This document shows, piece by piece, positions 1 through 6,605 of a DNA stretch of 11,204 nucleotides (its first letter is position 1; each line of letters begins with the position of its first letter). Position numbers and translations under genes: made by a program. The notes below the pieces were generated by a model, which worked only from the letters and a program-made list of their open reading frames with translations, made no database searches and was not told the origin of the DNA. Source of the stretch: Cytophagales bacterium (GTDB lineage: Bacteria > Bacteroidota > Bacteroidia > Cytophagales > UBA9547); NCBI GenBank assembly GCA_025360395.1, contig JANYCH010000124.1:1-11204 (forward strand), in the 5' to 3' direction.

Positions 1-2
1 CC

Positions 3-50
3 CTGGAAGCTAGTGCAAAGATTACTTATAGTTTCGAAATTGTAAAATAA
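3..50 (+). CDS. possible 3' end of an upstream gene (partial)
   Basis: Frame 3 is open from the window edge and reads LEASAKITYSFEIVK before a TAA at 48-50. The alternating polar/hydrophobic pattern would suit the last beta strand of an exported or envelope protein. Fifteen codons are too few to identify a family. Frame 1 is also open up to a TAA at 43-45, so even the frame is uncertain. From 51 to the first gene there is T-rich sequence with no clear promoter; no exact TAnnTTTG match was seen. Confidence 0.25.
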   Translation: MEASAKITYSFEIVK

Positions 51-176
51 AGGGTTTTTTTCTGGCATGCTATTTTATCTATAGACTATTATTAAAGGGT
101 CCTTGGTTAACATTCTGGTTGAAAGTTTTTTTTGTATCAGAATAATAGTACAGGCTTTTTTGTTAAAATAGTTTTT

Positions 177-533
177 ATGAGAAGATTAAACTGGAATTTA
201 TTATCCAAGTTGGAAGTGCCATTGCGTATTGTCAATATTAAAAAGGTGTACAAGGCTGAGTTCAATAAAAGATTTATTGCAAGGATCCATAACGGATTTT
301 TTCTTAGGTTCTTAAACTTGCCTGAGGATATAAAAACACTGAGGGTGTACCTTAATATTTTATTGGCAGATGGTTCCATGTGCATAAAATCCTGTTTAAT
401 AGACGAACACATTCAAAACAGGTATTTGCAGTTTGATGAATATAAAAAAGGGGAGATTCTGATGATGCAGTTCAAACTTACAAGCGAACAGAAAATTGAA
501 AAAGGGTTCAATTTTGTTTTAGAAGAAGCTTAA
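177..533 (+). CDS. hypothetical protein, 118 aa
   Basis: I do not recognise this protein. The reading frame extends up to a TTG at 132, but the ATG at 177 is chosen because it gives a natural start (MRRLNWNLLSKLEVPL) and the 15 residues before it look like translated spacer. The product is basic in its first half (many Lys/Arg) and looks beta-rich, with short hydrophobic strands such as LRVYLNILLADG and ILMMQFKL. It has no signal peptide or transmembrane segment, so it is probably a small soluble cytoplasmic protein. It stands alone on the plus strand and converges on the VF530-family gene, with 16 bp between the two stop codons. A short frame with no family match could be spurious, but its length and even composition favour a real gene. 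Confidence 0.55.
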   Translation: MRRLNWNLLSKLEVPLRIVNIKKVYKAEFNKRFIARIHNGFFLRFLNLPEDIKTLRVYLNILLADGSMCIKSCLIDEHIQNRYLQFDEYKKGEILMMQFKLTSEQKIEKGFNFVLEEA

Positions 534-549
534 GAAACAGATTTAATAG

Positions 550-765
550 CTATCTGAGACTTTTCAAATAAAGCTCTTCCACTTTTTTCCTGGCCCATTC
601 TGTTTTGCGTAAAAAAGTAAGACTGGATTTAACGCTTGGGTCCGTTGTGAAACATTTTATGTTAATTCTTTCGCCTAATTCGGGCCACCCGTATTTCTCA
701 ACTAAATGATTTACAATGGCCTCCAGTGTGAGTCCATGAAGCGGGTTGTTTTTTTGGTCACTCAT
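550..765 (-). CDS. VF530-family (DUF2132) DNA-binding protein
   Basis: This 71-aa protein matches the VF530 family (DUF2132), named after a Vibrio fischeri protein with a small alpha/beta fold and reported DNA binding. The hallmarks are all present in order: NNPLHGLTLE near the N-terminus (residues 6-15), YGWPELGERINIKCF in the middle, then DPSVKSSLTFLRKTEWAR followed by KKVEELY near the C-terminus. The length is normal for the family and the ATG at 765 gives the expected N-terminus. It is the last gene of the minus-strand cluster led by the RhlE helicase, 43 bp after the 157-aa gene. No promoter of its own is visible in that gap. The cellular role of the family is not well defined, so the call is firm for family but not for function. 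Confidence 0.9.
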   Translation of the reverse strand: MSDQKNNPLHGLTLEAIVNHLVEKYGWPELGERINIKCFTTDPSVKSSLTFLRKTEWARKKVEELYLKSLR

Positions 766-808
766 TGTTGTTTTGTGTATTGCGATACTGCGTCTGAATC
801 ATTGCTTA

Positions 809-1282
809 TTATTGCAATTTGTCGAGTTCTTGTTCATAATCGTATTGAAGATCTTCATGTAGTGTGGAGATGGTTTTTGTAATCTTTTTGATGAGCTGCT
901 CTACCATATTAGAGAGAGCGTTGCTTTGGTTAATTTTTATTCCGGACTTTTTAATTTTTTCTAATAGGTAGAGATTAATTTCTACTTCTGTTTGCCTTAA
1001 CCCGGAGTACTTTATAAATTTATTAGATGTCCTCTGGATTTTCCTCAAAACTTTGTAGGCCAGGTAAAGATTCCCCCGTGGAACATCATCAAACAATTCA
1101 TCTAGTTTTCTTTTGATATTTTTGATGTAATCCTGTTCGTGGCCAGCTTCAAAAAGTAAATAGGATAGGAGTTCTTTATTTTCCTTTTTAAATTTTGCGA
1201 TCCTGAGACAAAGGTCAATCAGTTGAGGAGCTTCTATTTCCTTCAGTTCTTTTTTTAATTCGTTTAAGGAAGCAGCTTTCAT
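809..1282 (-). CDS. uncharacterised helical protein, 157 aa
   Basis: No family is recognised. The protein looks almost entirely alpha-helical: it is rich in Lys, Glu, Leu and Ile with heptad-like spacing, for example LNELKKELKEIEAPQLIDL at residues 6-24 and VEQLIKKITKTISTLHEDL toward the C-terminus. The centre contains a more distinctive stretch (DELFDDVPRGNLYLAYKVL). There is no signal peptide or membrane segment, so it is probably cytoplasmic, possibly a helical-bundle or scaffold protein. The ATG at 1282 lies only 3 bp after the stop of the 73-aa gene, which implies co-transcription and probable translational coupling. Its position between a DEAD-box helicase operon and a nucleic-acid-binding VF530 protein hints at a nucleic-acid-related role, but that is inference from neighbours only. 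Confidence 0.75.
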   Translation of the reverse strand: MKAASLNELKKELKEIEAPQLIDLCLRIAKFKKENKELLSYLLFEAGHEQDYIKNIKRKLDELFDDVPRGNLYLAYKVLRKIQRTSNKFIKYSGLRQTEVEINLYLLEKIKKSGIKINQSNALSNMVEQLIKKITKTISTLHEDLQYDYEQELDKLQ

Positions 1283-1285
1283 AGA

Positions 1286-1507
1286 TTATTCAAAGCCGTT
1301 ATAAGTAGTTCTTTCTCTTATGCTGAAATCGGGGCCCCTGCCAAACTGGATAAGATCTGCAAGGTCGAAGTCCTCTAAGGTTAAAGTGTTTTTTGCCCTG
1401 AAGTTGTCTTCTGAAATTCTCCTTAAAACCTTGAACTCGGTTTTTTCACCGTAGTTGGTAAGGCGGTAAGTTTTGCCAATTCTTATGTTTAGGAAGATGG
1501 GGTTCAA
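1286..1507 (-). CDS. small uncharacterised protein, 73 aa
   Basis: No named family can be assigned. It looks like a compact beta domain of a type I believe recurs as a hypothetical protein in Cytophagales: NIRIGKTYRLTNYGEKTEF, then FKVLRRISEDNFRAKNTL, then LADLIQFGRGPDFSI. The pattern of turns (YGEKTEF, EDNF) and short strands suggests a small barrel or hairpin fold. The start must be TTG at 1507: the frame is closed by a stop at 1547-1549 and contains no ATG or GTG before the conserved-looking part. It begins 11 bp after the nucleotidyltransferase stop and ends 3 bp before the ATG of the 157-aa gene, so it is tightly embedded in the cluster and the two downstream products may work together. 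Confidence 0.7.
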   Translation of the reverse strand: MNPIFLNIRIGKTYRLTNYGEKTEFKVLRRISEDNFRAKNTLTLEDFDLADLIQFGRGPDFSIRERTTYNGFE

Positions 1508-1518
1508 GGAAGATTTAT

Positions 1519-1965
1519 TTAAACTGGATCTTTTAAATTTTCCAAATCATCTAAATCTCTTAGCCGACCTGTAGCTTTTTTGTTTTTTATTAAATCTTTG
1601 TAACTGATAAAATCTACAATCAATTCATCAATAGTAACTTCTTTTTTGTTTTTATAGCATTCATCAAAAGTTACACCATCAATATTTGTCAGCAAATCTA
1701 TTCTTAATGGGGGATAACCTAATTGAACAACGTTACCTTCCTTGGTAAAATCAGATACAGTTAATCCATAAGTTGAGAATCCAAACTGATTGACACAGCT
1801 TAATATTTTTAAGGCATTTTCTTCTGAAGGATTTAACCATATATCAAGATCACCAGTATATCTGGGATGACCATGAACTCCTACAGCATAACCACCAACA
1901 ATTAAATACTCAGCCTTCGTTTCTATTAATAATTGTACAAACTCTTTGAAGTCCTGGCTGAACAT
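1519..1965 (-). CDS. nucleotidyltransferase-fold protein, 148 aa
   Basis: This is a single-domain protein of the DNA polymerase beta-like nucleotidyltransferase superfamily. The signature GGYAV (residues 24-28) is followed by HGHPRYTGDLDIWL (31-44), in which D39 and D41 are the expected metal-binding DxD pair. A third acidic residue is D90 in RIDLLT. The C-terminal KATGRLRDLDDLENL (130-144) is typical of short MNT/AbiEii-like relatives. The presumed reaction is transfer of a nucleotide to a protein or RNA target; the substrate is unknown. The ATG at 1965 lies inside the preceding 62-aa gene, giving a 56-bp overlap in different frames. Short nucleotidyltransferases paired with a small partner are often annotated as toxin-antitoxin-like, but whether this pair acts that way cannot be told from sequence. 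Confidence 0.85.
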   Translation of the reverse strand: MFSQDFKEFVQLLIETKAEYLIVGGYAVGVHGHPRYTGDLDIWLNPSEENALKILSCVNQFGFSTYGLTVSDFTKEGNVVQLGYPPLRIDLLTNIDGVTFDECYKNKKEVTIDELIVDFISYKDLIKNKKATGRLRDLDDLENLKDPV

Positions 1966-2098
1966 CTTTTTTGAATTTTATGTATTGAGATCTTAATAAT
2001 TCAATTGCATCTAATCTTTCAACCGGAGTCTTTGATGACCAATATTCAAAGTCAGTAGATTTATCTTTTAAAGAAACGATTTTTAGGACCTTTTCCAA
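1910..2098 (-). CDS. small partner protein of the nucleotidyltransferase, 62 aa
   Basis: The product is 62 residues, with two sections of a small family commonly found directly upstream of short nucleotidyltransferases: DFEYWSSKTPVERLDAIELL at residues 16-35 (acidic-Tyr-Trp followed by a TPxERL helix) and PGLQRVCTIINR at 48-59. The start is TTG at 2098, because a stop at 2111-2113 closes the frame and no ATG or GTG lies between. That TTG is 2 bp after the stop codon of the helicase gene, so translation is likely coupled. Its last 56 bp also encode the N-terminus of the nucleotidyltransferase in another frame. It could be an antitoxin, chaperone or specificity subunit; no enzymatic motif is visible. 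Confidence 0.75.
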   Translation of the reverse strand: MEKVLKIVSLKDKSTDFEYWSSKTPVERLDAIELLRSQYIKFKKDVQPGLQRVCTIINRNEG

Positions 2099-2100
2099 TT

Positions 2101-3339
2101 TTAAGCAGGTTTAGAATTGCTATTTCTGAAACCTGATTTATTCGGTTTTTTTCCCCAGGGTTTTTTGTTTCCGGTTGTGGGCCTTTTCAATCCGGGATCA
2201 TAAACCGGACCTTCTCCCAATTCTTCAGGAATTTTCAATTTCGGAATTTCTACCCCAATCAGGTTTTCGATGTTTGAAAACTTGCGCTGGTCCTTTTCAT
2301 TGATGAAGGTAATGGCAGTTCCTGTTGTATCTGCCCTGGCAGTCCTTCCAATTCTGTGGATATAATCCTCAGGATCAGGTGGAGTATCGTAATTTATAAC
2401 CAGGTTAATTCCTTCCACATCAATTCCGCGGGACAAGATATCGGTTCCTATGATGATTCTTAATGACCTGCTTTTGAATTCTCTTAATATTGATTCCCTT
2501 TCGTTTTGTTCAAGGTCTGATTGAAACCCTTTGGCCTGAAATCCTGCTTTTTGCATTTCTCTTTCCAAGGCTTTCACCTTGTCTTTGGTGGAGGCAAAAA
2601 TGATAACGCTTTTGAAAAGGTCATTGAGAAGCACATGTTTCACAATTCCCATTTTCTGAGCATCATGCACAACATAAGCCTGTTGCAGAATACCTTCAGC
2701 TGGTTTGGAAATTGCAATGTTGAGTTTTACAGGATCTTTCAAAATCCTATCTGCAAATACCCTGATTTTAGGAGGCATGGTCGCCGAAAACAATATCGTT
2801 TGTCTTTCTGTCGGTAAATAGTTGACAATTTTCATGATATCGTCAAAGAAACCCATATCAAGCATCCGGTCGGCTTCATCTAAAATCAAATGTTTTAAAT
2901 GGGTAAATTTCATTTCACCCGATTGAAGCAAAGCCAATAACCTGCCGGGTGTAGCAATCACAATATCAGCCCCTTGCTGCATGGCTTTTCTTTGCTGGTC
3001 CCAGATTGCACCGCTTCCTCCCCCATATACTGGGATAGAACTCACATCAATGAAATAAGAGAAACCTTCAATCTGCTGGTCAATTTGAACAGCCAATTCT
3101 CTGGTAGGAGAAAGGATAAGCGTATTTAAGTGCCTGGTTTCCGTATTTAATATTTTATGAAGGATCGGCAATACAAAGGCGGCAGTTTTGCCGGTACCGG
3201 TTTGAGCACAAGCTATCAAATCTTTTCCCTCTAGGATCATAGGAATTGCCTGTTCCTGAATAGGGGTTGGTTTGGAATATCCCATTGACAGTAAACCGTC
3301 TAAAAGTTTGGGGTCCAGGTTAAAATCGTTAAAGGTCAA
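2101..3339 (-). CDS. rhlE: DEAD-box ATP-dependent RNA helicase, RhlE type
   Basis: A 412-aa ATP-dependent RNA helicase that remodels RNA duplexes, for example during ribosome assembly or RNA turnover. All core motifs are present in order: Q motif (YSKPTPIQEQAIP, residues 21-33), motif I AQTGTGKT (45-52), PTRELA (78-83), TPGR (130-133), DEAD (154-157), SAT (185-187), IIFAST (246-251), RGIDVEG (304-310) and HRIGRTAR (328-335). The C-terminal tail (about 380-412) is short, basic and low-complexity, as in RhlE proteins, and probably binds RNA non-specifically. The start is TTG at 3339, since a stop at 3352-3354 closes the frame without any ATG. A Bacteroidota -7 element lies just upstream. It heads a cluster in which the next gene follows after only 2 bp. 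Assignment to RhlE rather than another DEAD-box paralogue rests on overall similarity. Confidence 0.93.
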   Translation of the reverse strand: MTFNDFNLDPKLLDGLLSMGYSKPTPIQEQAIPMILEGKDLIACAQTGTGKTAAFVLPILHKILNTETRHLNTLILSPTRELAVQIDQQIEGFSYFIDVSSIPVYGGGSGAIWDQQRKAMQQGADIVIATPGRLLALLQSGEMKFTHLKHLILDEADRMLDMGFFDDIMKIVNYLPTERQTILFSATMPPKIRVFADRILKDPVKLNIAISKPAEGILQQAYVVHDAQKMGIVKHVLLNDLFKSVIIFASTKDKVKALEREMQKAGFQAKGFQSDLEQNERESILREFKSRSLRIIIGTDILSRGIDVEGINLVINYDTPPDPEDYIHRIGRTARADTTGTAITFINEKDQRKFSNIENLIGVEIPKLKIPEELGEGPVYDPGLKRPTTGNKKPWGKKPNKSGFRNSNSKPA

Positions 3340-3363
3340 TTGATTATAATTTTATTTTAAATT

Positions 3364-3371
3364 CAAAAATA
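3364..3371 (-). promoter_or_regulatory. -7 promoter element of the rhlE cluster
   Basis: Read on the minus strand this is TATTTTTG, an exact match to the Bacteroidota -7 consensus TAnnTTTG. It sits 24 bp upstream of the helicase TTG, in the 50-bp gap after mazF. No well-spaced -33 TTG is present; the nearest TTTG is 26 bp away. It suggests that the helicase cluster is transcribed separately from mazEF. Confidence 0.45.
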
Positions 3372-3389
3372 CGTTTTAAAAATGGTTTT

Positions 3390-3713
3390 TTATTCTGCAA
3401 ACAATTCCTGAAGAACTGATAATACTTTTGATCTGGTCTTAGGATCTAAAACGCCTATTTTTTTAATCAATCTGTTCTTATCTACGGTTCTGATTTGGTC
3501 CAGTACAATCTGCCCCTCTTTTGTTTCAAAAATACAATCTACCCGTGTTGGGTATTGTCTTCCTTTTGTAGTCATTGGTGCTACAATAACAGTTTTAATA
3601 TAAGTATTCATTTCATCAGGGGAAATGATTAAACAAGGCCTTGTTTTCTGAATTTCACTTCCAATTGTAGGATCTAAATTCACTAAAAAGACATCAAATC
3701 TTTTTACTTCCAT
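3390..3713 (-). CDS. mazF: MazF/PemK-family endoribonuclease toxin
   Basis: A 107-aa toxin of the MazF/PemK family, which cleaves mRNA at short specific sequences and is neutralised by its MazE partner. Recognisable sections are FDVFLVNLDPTIGSEIQKTRP at the N-terminus (residues 6-26), PMTTKGRQYPTRV in the centre, and IVLDQIRTVDKNRL (69-82). R25 and T48 fall at the same positions as the catalytic Arg and Thr of Bacillus subtilis MazF, so the toxin is probably active. The frame reaches a GTG at 3719, but the ATG at 3713 is preferred: it gives the family N-terminus (MEVKRFDVFL) and follows a purine-rich GAAGAGTGGGA, a rare good ribosome-binding site here. It overlaps the end of mazE by 10 bp, which is typical of coupled toxin-antitoxin genes. 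Its cleavage sequence cannot be deduced. Confidence 0.93.
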   Translation of the reverse strand: MEVKRFDVFLVNLDPTIGSEIQKTRPCLIISPDEMNTYIKTVIVAPMTTKGRQYPTRVDCIFETKEGQIVLDQIRTVDKNRLIKKIGVLDPKTRSKVLSVLQELFAE

Positions 3714-3955
3714 TCCCACTCTTCGTTATCAAATGTATTGCTAAGATTCAAAAATGATGCGTCGTCTTTCATTTCTCCCATTTGTTGAAAAGCATCATTC
3801 CATCCTGTCCGTGCAGATTTTTCCAAAGCTTTTATCACAATGGTATTGTTCTCAGCCTTGATATCCAGCGGACCTTTTAGGCCAGCTTCTTCAATAAGGG
3901 TTTTTGGAAGCATAACCCCTTGAGAATTTCCAATTTTAATTAATTTACTTACCAT
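3704..3955 (-). CDS. mazE: MazE-family antitoxin (AbrB-like DNA-binding)
   Basis: An 83-aa antitoxin that should bind and inhibit the adjacent MazF and repress their shared promoter. Residues 1-45 form the swapped-hairpin AbrB/MazE DNA-binding domain, seen as KLIKIGNSQGVMLPKTLIEE followed by AGLKGPLDIKAENNTIVI. The second half is acidic and probably unstructured, ending in DNEEWEWK, a Trp/Glu-rich tail typical of the toxin-binding segment of MazE proteins. The frame opens at a TTG at 3973, but the ATG at 3955 is preferred because the longer start would lie within the proposed -7 promoter element and adds six untypical residues. The gene overlaps mazF by 10 bp. It is the first gene of the pair, as expected when the antitoxin must be made in excess. 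Confidence 0.92.
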   Translation of the reverse strand: MVSKLIKIGNSQGVMLPKTLIEEAGLKGPLDIKAENNTIVIKALEKSARTGWNDAFQQMGEMKDDASFLNLSNTFDNEEWEWK

Positions 3956-3970
3956 ATCATAAAGGTATAA

Positions 3971-3978
3971 CAAAGTTA
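3971..3978 (-). promoter_or_regulatory. -7 promoter element of mazEF
   Basis: On the minus strand this reads TAACTTTG, an exact match to TAnnTTTG. It ends 15 bp before the mazE ATG at 3955, so the transcript would have a very short leader. Upstream sequence is extremely AT-rich, with no convincing -33 TTG. Two perfect 12-bp palindromes lie just upstream, suggesting autoregulation. Confidence 0.45.
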
Positions 3979-3982
3979 TAAC

Positions 3983-3994
3983 ATTATTAATAAT
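3983..3994. promoter_or_regulatory. AT-only 12-bp palindrome in the mazE promoter
   Basis: ATTATTAATAAT is a perfect palindrome lying between the proposed -7 element and where the -33 region would be. A MazE-type dimer could bind there. Such a sequence is easily produced by chance in AT-rich spacer, so support is weak. Confidence 0.25.
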
Positions 3995-4010
3995 TTTTAT
4001 TAATATTTCC

Positions 4011-4022
4011 GTCTATATAGAC
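4011..4022. promoter_or_regulatory. 12-bp palindrome upstream of mazE, candidate operator
   Basis: GTCTATATAGAC is a perfect 12-bp inverted repeat about 33 bp upstream of the -7 element of mazEF. Its GTC/GAC ends make it less likely to be chance than the AT-only palindrome beside it. It fits a MazE or MazE-MazF operator. As RNA from the mutS2 side it could fold into a 6-bp hairpin with an ATAT loop, but no T-tract follows, so a terminator role is less likely. Confidence 0.4.
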
Positions 4023-4063
4023 AGCTTTTCCAGATAAGATTCAGTAAATTATTTGAATGGTTT

Positions 4064-4093
4064 GAAGCAGTCTCGATACTTGGTACTCAATAC
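4064..4093 (-). repeat. 30-bp intergenic repeat, copy 1
   Basis: Read on the minus strand, this begins GTATTGAGTACCAAGTATCG and continues with AGACTGCTTC. It matches 24 of 30 positions with the copy on the plus strand at 7613-7642. This copy begins 6 bp after the stop codon of mutS2. It looks like a small dispersed intergenic repeat rather than a coding or transposon end; no terminal inverted repeats or target duplications were seen. Confidence 0.5.
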
Positions 4094-4099
4094 TTATTA

Positions 4100-6487
4100 C
4101 TATTTCAACTTCACAATAGTAACCCCATCTCCACCTCTATCAGCATGTTCATCTTCCATACTATCAACATCTCCGTATTTTTTCAGGTGCTCACGGATCA
4201 CTTTTCTTAAAACGCCATTTCCTTTGCCATGTACAATTCTTAATTCATTCTGACCAACTAATAAGGCCTGGTCAATAATATTGTCCATTTTAGCCATGGC
4301 TTCTTCAGCCCTGAAACCCCTGATGTCAACCTGAAAGCCCATGTTTAAACGCTTTTCGGTAATGTCGAAACCTGTTGTTGAATATGAATGTGTAAACGCC
4401 TTTATCTCTTTTTTGGTGGCTTTTGTAAGCCTGTTTATTTTTACAAATGATTTAATCTGACCAATCATCACCTCTGCTTCATTTCCTTTTACAGCAACTA
4501 CTTCAGCACTGCTTTCGCTATTGTCGATATGAACATAATCACCGGCCTTGATTGGCTCGTTTGCAATAGGTTTTGATGCAGGCCTTATTGGTTTAATCGG
4601 TTCGGGGATAAGTGCCTGTTTATAATCCTCAAGTTCAGTTCTCAATTGCTTTGTACTTTCCTTTTCAGCCCCTTTTTCTTTGATTTGGCGAATGGTACTT
4701 TCCACCATTTTATTGCTTTCCTCTATTATTCTGCTGGCTTCTGTTTTTGCCTGGTTCAGCGTGCTTTTCCTGCTTCTTTCAACTTCCGATTTTAACTCAT
4801 TGTATTGAAGTGTGAGTTGTGTAAGCCTGGTAGTTTTTTCTTCCAGTTCTTTGTTTTTCTTTCTATAGATATCGAGTTCTGTTTTTAAGTTTTTGCTTAT
4901 GCTCTCAAACTGGATGAAATCATCACCAAGCAAATCTTTTGTTTTTTGAACAATAGTTTTAGGCAAGCCAATTTTTTGTGCCACTTCCAAAGCATACGAA
5001 TTTCCCGGAACACCAACCTGCAATTGGTAAGTAGGGCTTAAAGTAGCTTCATCAAAAAGCATACAGGCATTAAGCATCCCTGCTGTTTCATCGGCCATTT
5101 TCTTCAAGTTGGAAAAATGTGTGTTGACCACACCAAATATTTTTTTTGTATTCAACTCTTCTAATACTGCCTGTGCGATTGCCCCGCCGTATTTAGGATC
5201 TGTACCAGTACCAAATTCATCCAGCATTACTAGGGTTTCAGAATCTGAATTTTGAAGCATGAACTTCATGGCTTTTAAATGAGAGCTATAAGTGCTTAAT
5301 TCATTCTCAATGGATTGCTCATCACCGATATCAGCAAATATTTTCTGATAGACAGGGAAAGAACTCCCGTCGGCAACAGTTACCGGTAAGCCACATTGAA
5401 ACATATACTGAAGTAAACCAACAGCTTTCAGTGCAACAGATTTGCCACCAGCATTTGGGCCAGATACTAATAATATTCTTTTTTCCTGATCTAACTGTAT
5501 GCTGAACGGTACTGTAGGTTTTCCGTTGGCTTCATGGTTAATTTTCAGAATTGGATGGTAAGCATTGATCAGAACCAGTTTTTTATAATGGTTTATAACA
5601 GGAAAAGTTGCATCTAATTTATCGGCAAAATGTATTTTGGCCTGCAGTAAATCAAATTCACCCAATACTTCCACATTTGTAATCAGCGCTTCAAGATTAT
5701 AACGCAGCAATTCTGCAAGGTGCATCAGAAGCCTTATTATTTCTCTTTTTTCGTCAAGTTCAAGTTCACGTATTCGGTTATTGTCCTCAAAAACTTCTAT
5801 AGGTTCCACAAATGCGGTTTGGCCACTGGCAGATTCATCGTGAATAATGCATTTAAGCTGTCTTTTAAATTCTGCTTTAACAGGTATTACCAATCTTCCG
5901 TCGCGAACAGTTATGTTATGGTCTTCCTGGGTGAATCCCTCTCTCTGATTATGTCTGAGAATATCGTCTAGTCTTTTTCTTACCCTGCCTTTGTATGACC
6001 CAAGGTTTTTTCTTATTTCTTTTAATTCTGCTGAAGCAAAATCAGATACTTTCCCGGTGTCGTCAATAATCCTGACCAGTTCTTTGGTAAAATGTTCATC
6101 TACAGATAATTGCTCAGCCAGATGAAAGATCTCTCCATAGTTATCAGAACCGTATTTTCTGAAGAAGATTAAAATTGCACTGGCTGTCAGCATGATTTTT
6201 CTAATCTCATAAAAATCATTTTCAGCCAGCTGAACGCCTTCTATCCGGGCTTGCTTCAACATTCCGCTTACATCTTCAAAAGAAATGGCTGGGAAGTCAA
6301 GGCCTTCACCCATTAATGCCTTAAGTTCATGAAAGCGGTTACTCTCTTTTTCAAGTAGTTCTATATCTGTGGTAAACTTTATGATATCAAGGGCTTTTTT
6401 GCCTGATTTTGTACGGCAGTATTCCGAGACCAGCAATTTTATCTTATCAATCCCTAATTTTTCTTCTATGTTTTCAGGAAACAGCAT
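4100..6487 (-). CDS. mutS2: MutS2 family ATPase with C-terminal Smr domain
   Basis: A full-length 795-aa MutS2 protein. It lacks the mismatch-recognition domain of MutS. In order there are a helical core/lever region (about 1-330), an ABC-type ATPase with Walker A GPNAGGKS (343-350), a signature region around STYSSH (398-403) and Walker B LVMLDEFGTGTDP (419-431), a long coiled coil rich in Lys/Glu (about 520-630), a small linker domain (about 645-690), and a C-terminal Smr domain (718-795) with VDIRG (720-724) and HGKGNG (753-758), the usual Smr nuclease motifs. Family members suppress recombination by acting on branched DNA; the B. subtilis protein has also been tied to splitting collided ribosomes. 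Both ideas fit this sequence. The ATG at 6487 gives the standard MLFPENIEEKLG start. It diverges from the peroxiredoxin gene; no exact consensus promoter was found for it in the shared 118-bp gap. Confidence 0.96.
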   Translation of the reverse strand: MLFPENIEEKLGIDKIKLLVSEYCRTKSGKKALDIIKFTTDIELLEKESNRFHELKALMGEGLDFPAISFEDVSGMLKQARIEGVQLAENDFYEIRKIMLTASAILIFFRKYGSDNYGEIFHLAEQLSVDEHFTKELVRIIDDTGKVSDFASAELKEIRKNLGSYKGRVRKRLDDILRHNQREGFTQEDHNITVRDGRLVIPVKAEFKRQLKCIIHDESASGQTAFVEPIEVFEDNNRIRELELDEKREIIRLLMHLAELLRYNLEALITNVEVLGEFDLLQAKIHFADKLDATFPVINHYKKLVLINAYHPILKINHEANGKPTVPFSIQLDQEKRILLVSGPNAGGKSVALKAVGLLQYMFQCGLPVTVADGSSFPVYQKIFADIGDEQSIENELSTYSSHLKAMKFMLQNSDSETLVMLDEFGTGTDPKYGGAIAQAVLEELNTKKIFGVVNTHFSNLKKMADETAGMLNACMLFDEATLSPTYQLQVGVPGNSYALEVAQKIGLPKTIVQKTKDLLGDDFIQFESISKNLKTELDIYRKKNKELEEKTTRLTQLTLQYNELKSEVERSRKSTLNQAKTEASRIIEESNKMVESTIRQIKEKGAEKESTKQLRTELEDYKQALIPEPIKPIRPASKPIANEPIKAGDYVHIDNSESSAEVVAVKGNEAEVMIGQIKSFVKINRLTKATKKEIKAFTHSYSTTGFDITEKRLNMGFQVDIRGFRAEEAMAKMDNIIDQALLVGQNELRIVHGKGNGVLRKVIREHLKKYGDVDSMEDEHADRGGDGVTIVKLK

Positions 6488-6516
6488 GTATGAAATTAAT
6501 CTTTGAATGAAAATGG

Positions 6517-6547
6517 TTGAATTCTGTTATGTTAGAATGTATTTTTG
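6517..6547 (+). promoter_or_regulatory. promoter of the peroxiredoxin gene
   Basis: A TTG at 6517-6519 and TATTTTTG at 6540-6547 match the Bacteroidota -33 (TTG) and -7 (TAnnTTTG) elements, separated by 20 bp, the usual spacing. This is the best promoter in the window. The leader to the ATG at 6606 would be roughly 50 nt. Confidence 0.6.
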
Positions 6548-6605
6548 CAAAAGGATTACAGCATACAAATATCATAACTATTAATTTACTTAAAACCAAA
6601 AAGAG

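Noticed and set aside
535..600. possible terminator hairpin between the convergent genes (GAAGAAGCTT and AAGCTCTTCC)
   Set aside because: The arms match imperfectly, are about 40 bases apart and fall partly in coding sequence, with no T-tract.
1519..3973. whole minus-strand block as a new defence island
   Set aside because: Besides mazEF and the nucleotidyltransferase pair, the neighbours (RhlE, MutS2, VF530) are ordinary chromosomal genes, and there are no integrases, transposases or other defence genes.
4053..4253. 66-codon plus-strand frame
   Set aside because: It runs over a repeat copy and the antisense of the MutS2 Smr domain; the Ser/Pro/Phe-rich product has no family features.
6566..6573. 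possible mutS2 promoter (GATATTTG on the minus strand)
   Set aside because: It differs from TAnnTTTG at the first base and has no -33 element, so it is not better than chance in AT-rich DNA.
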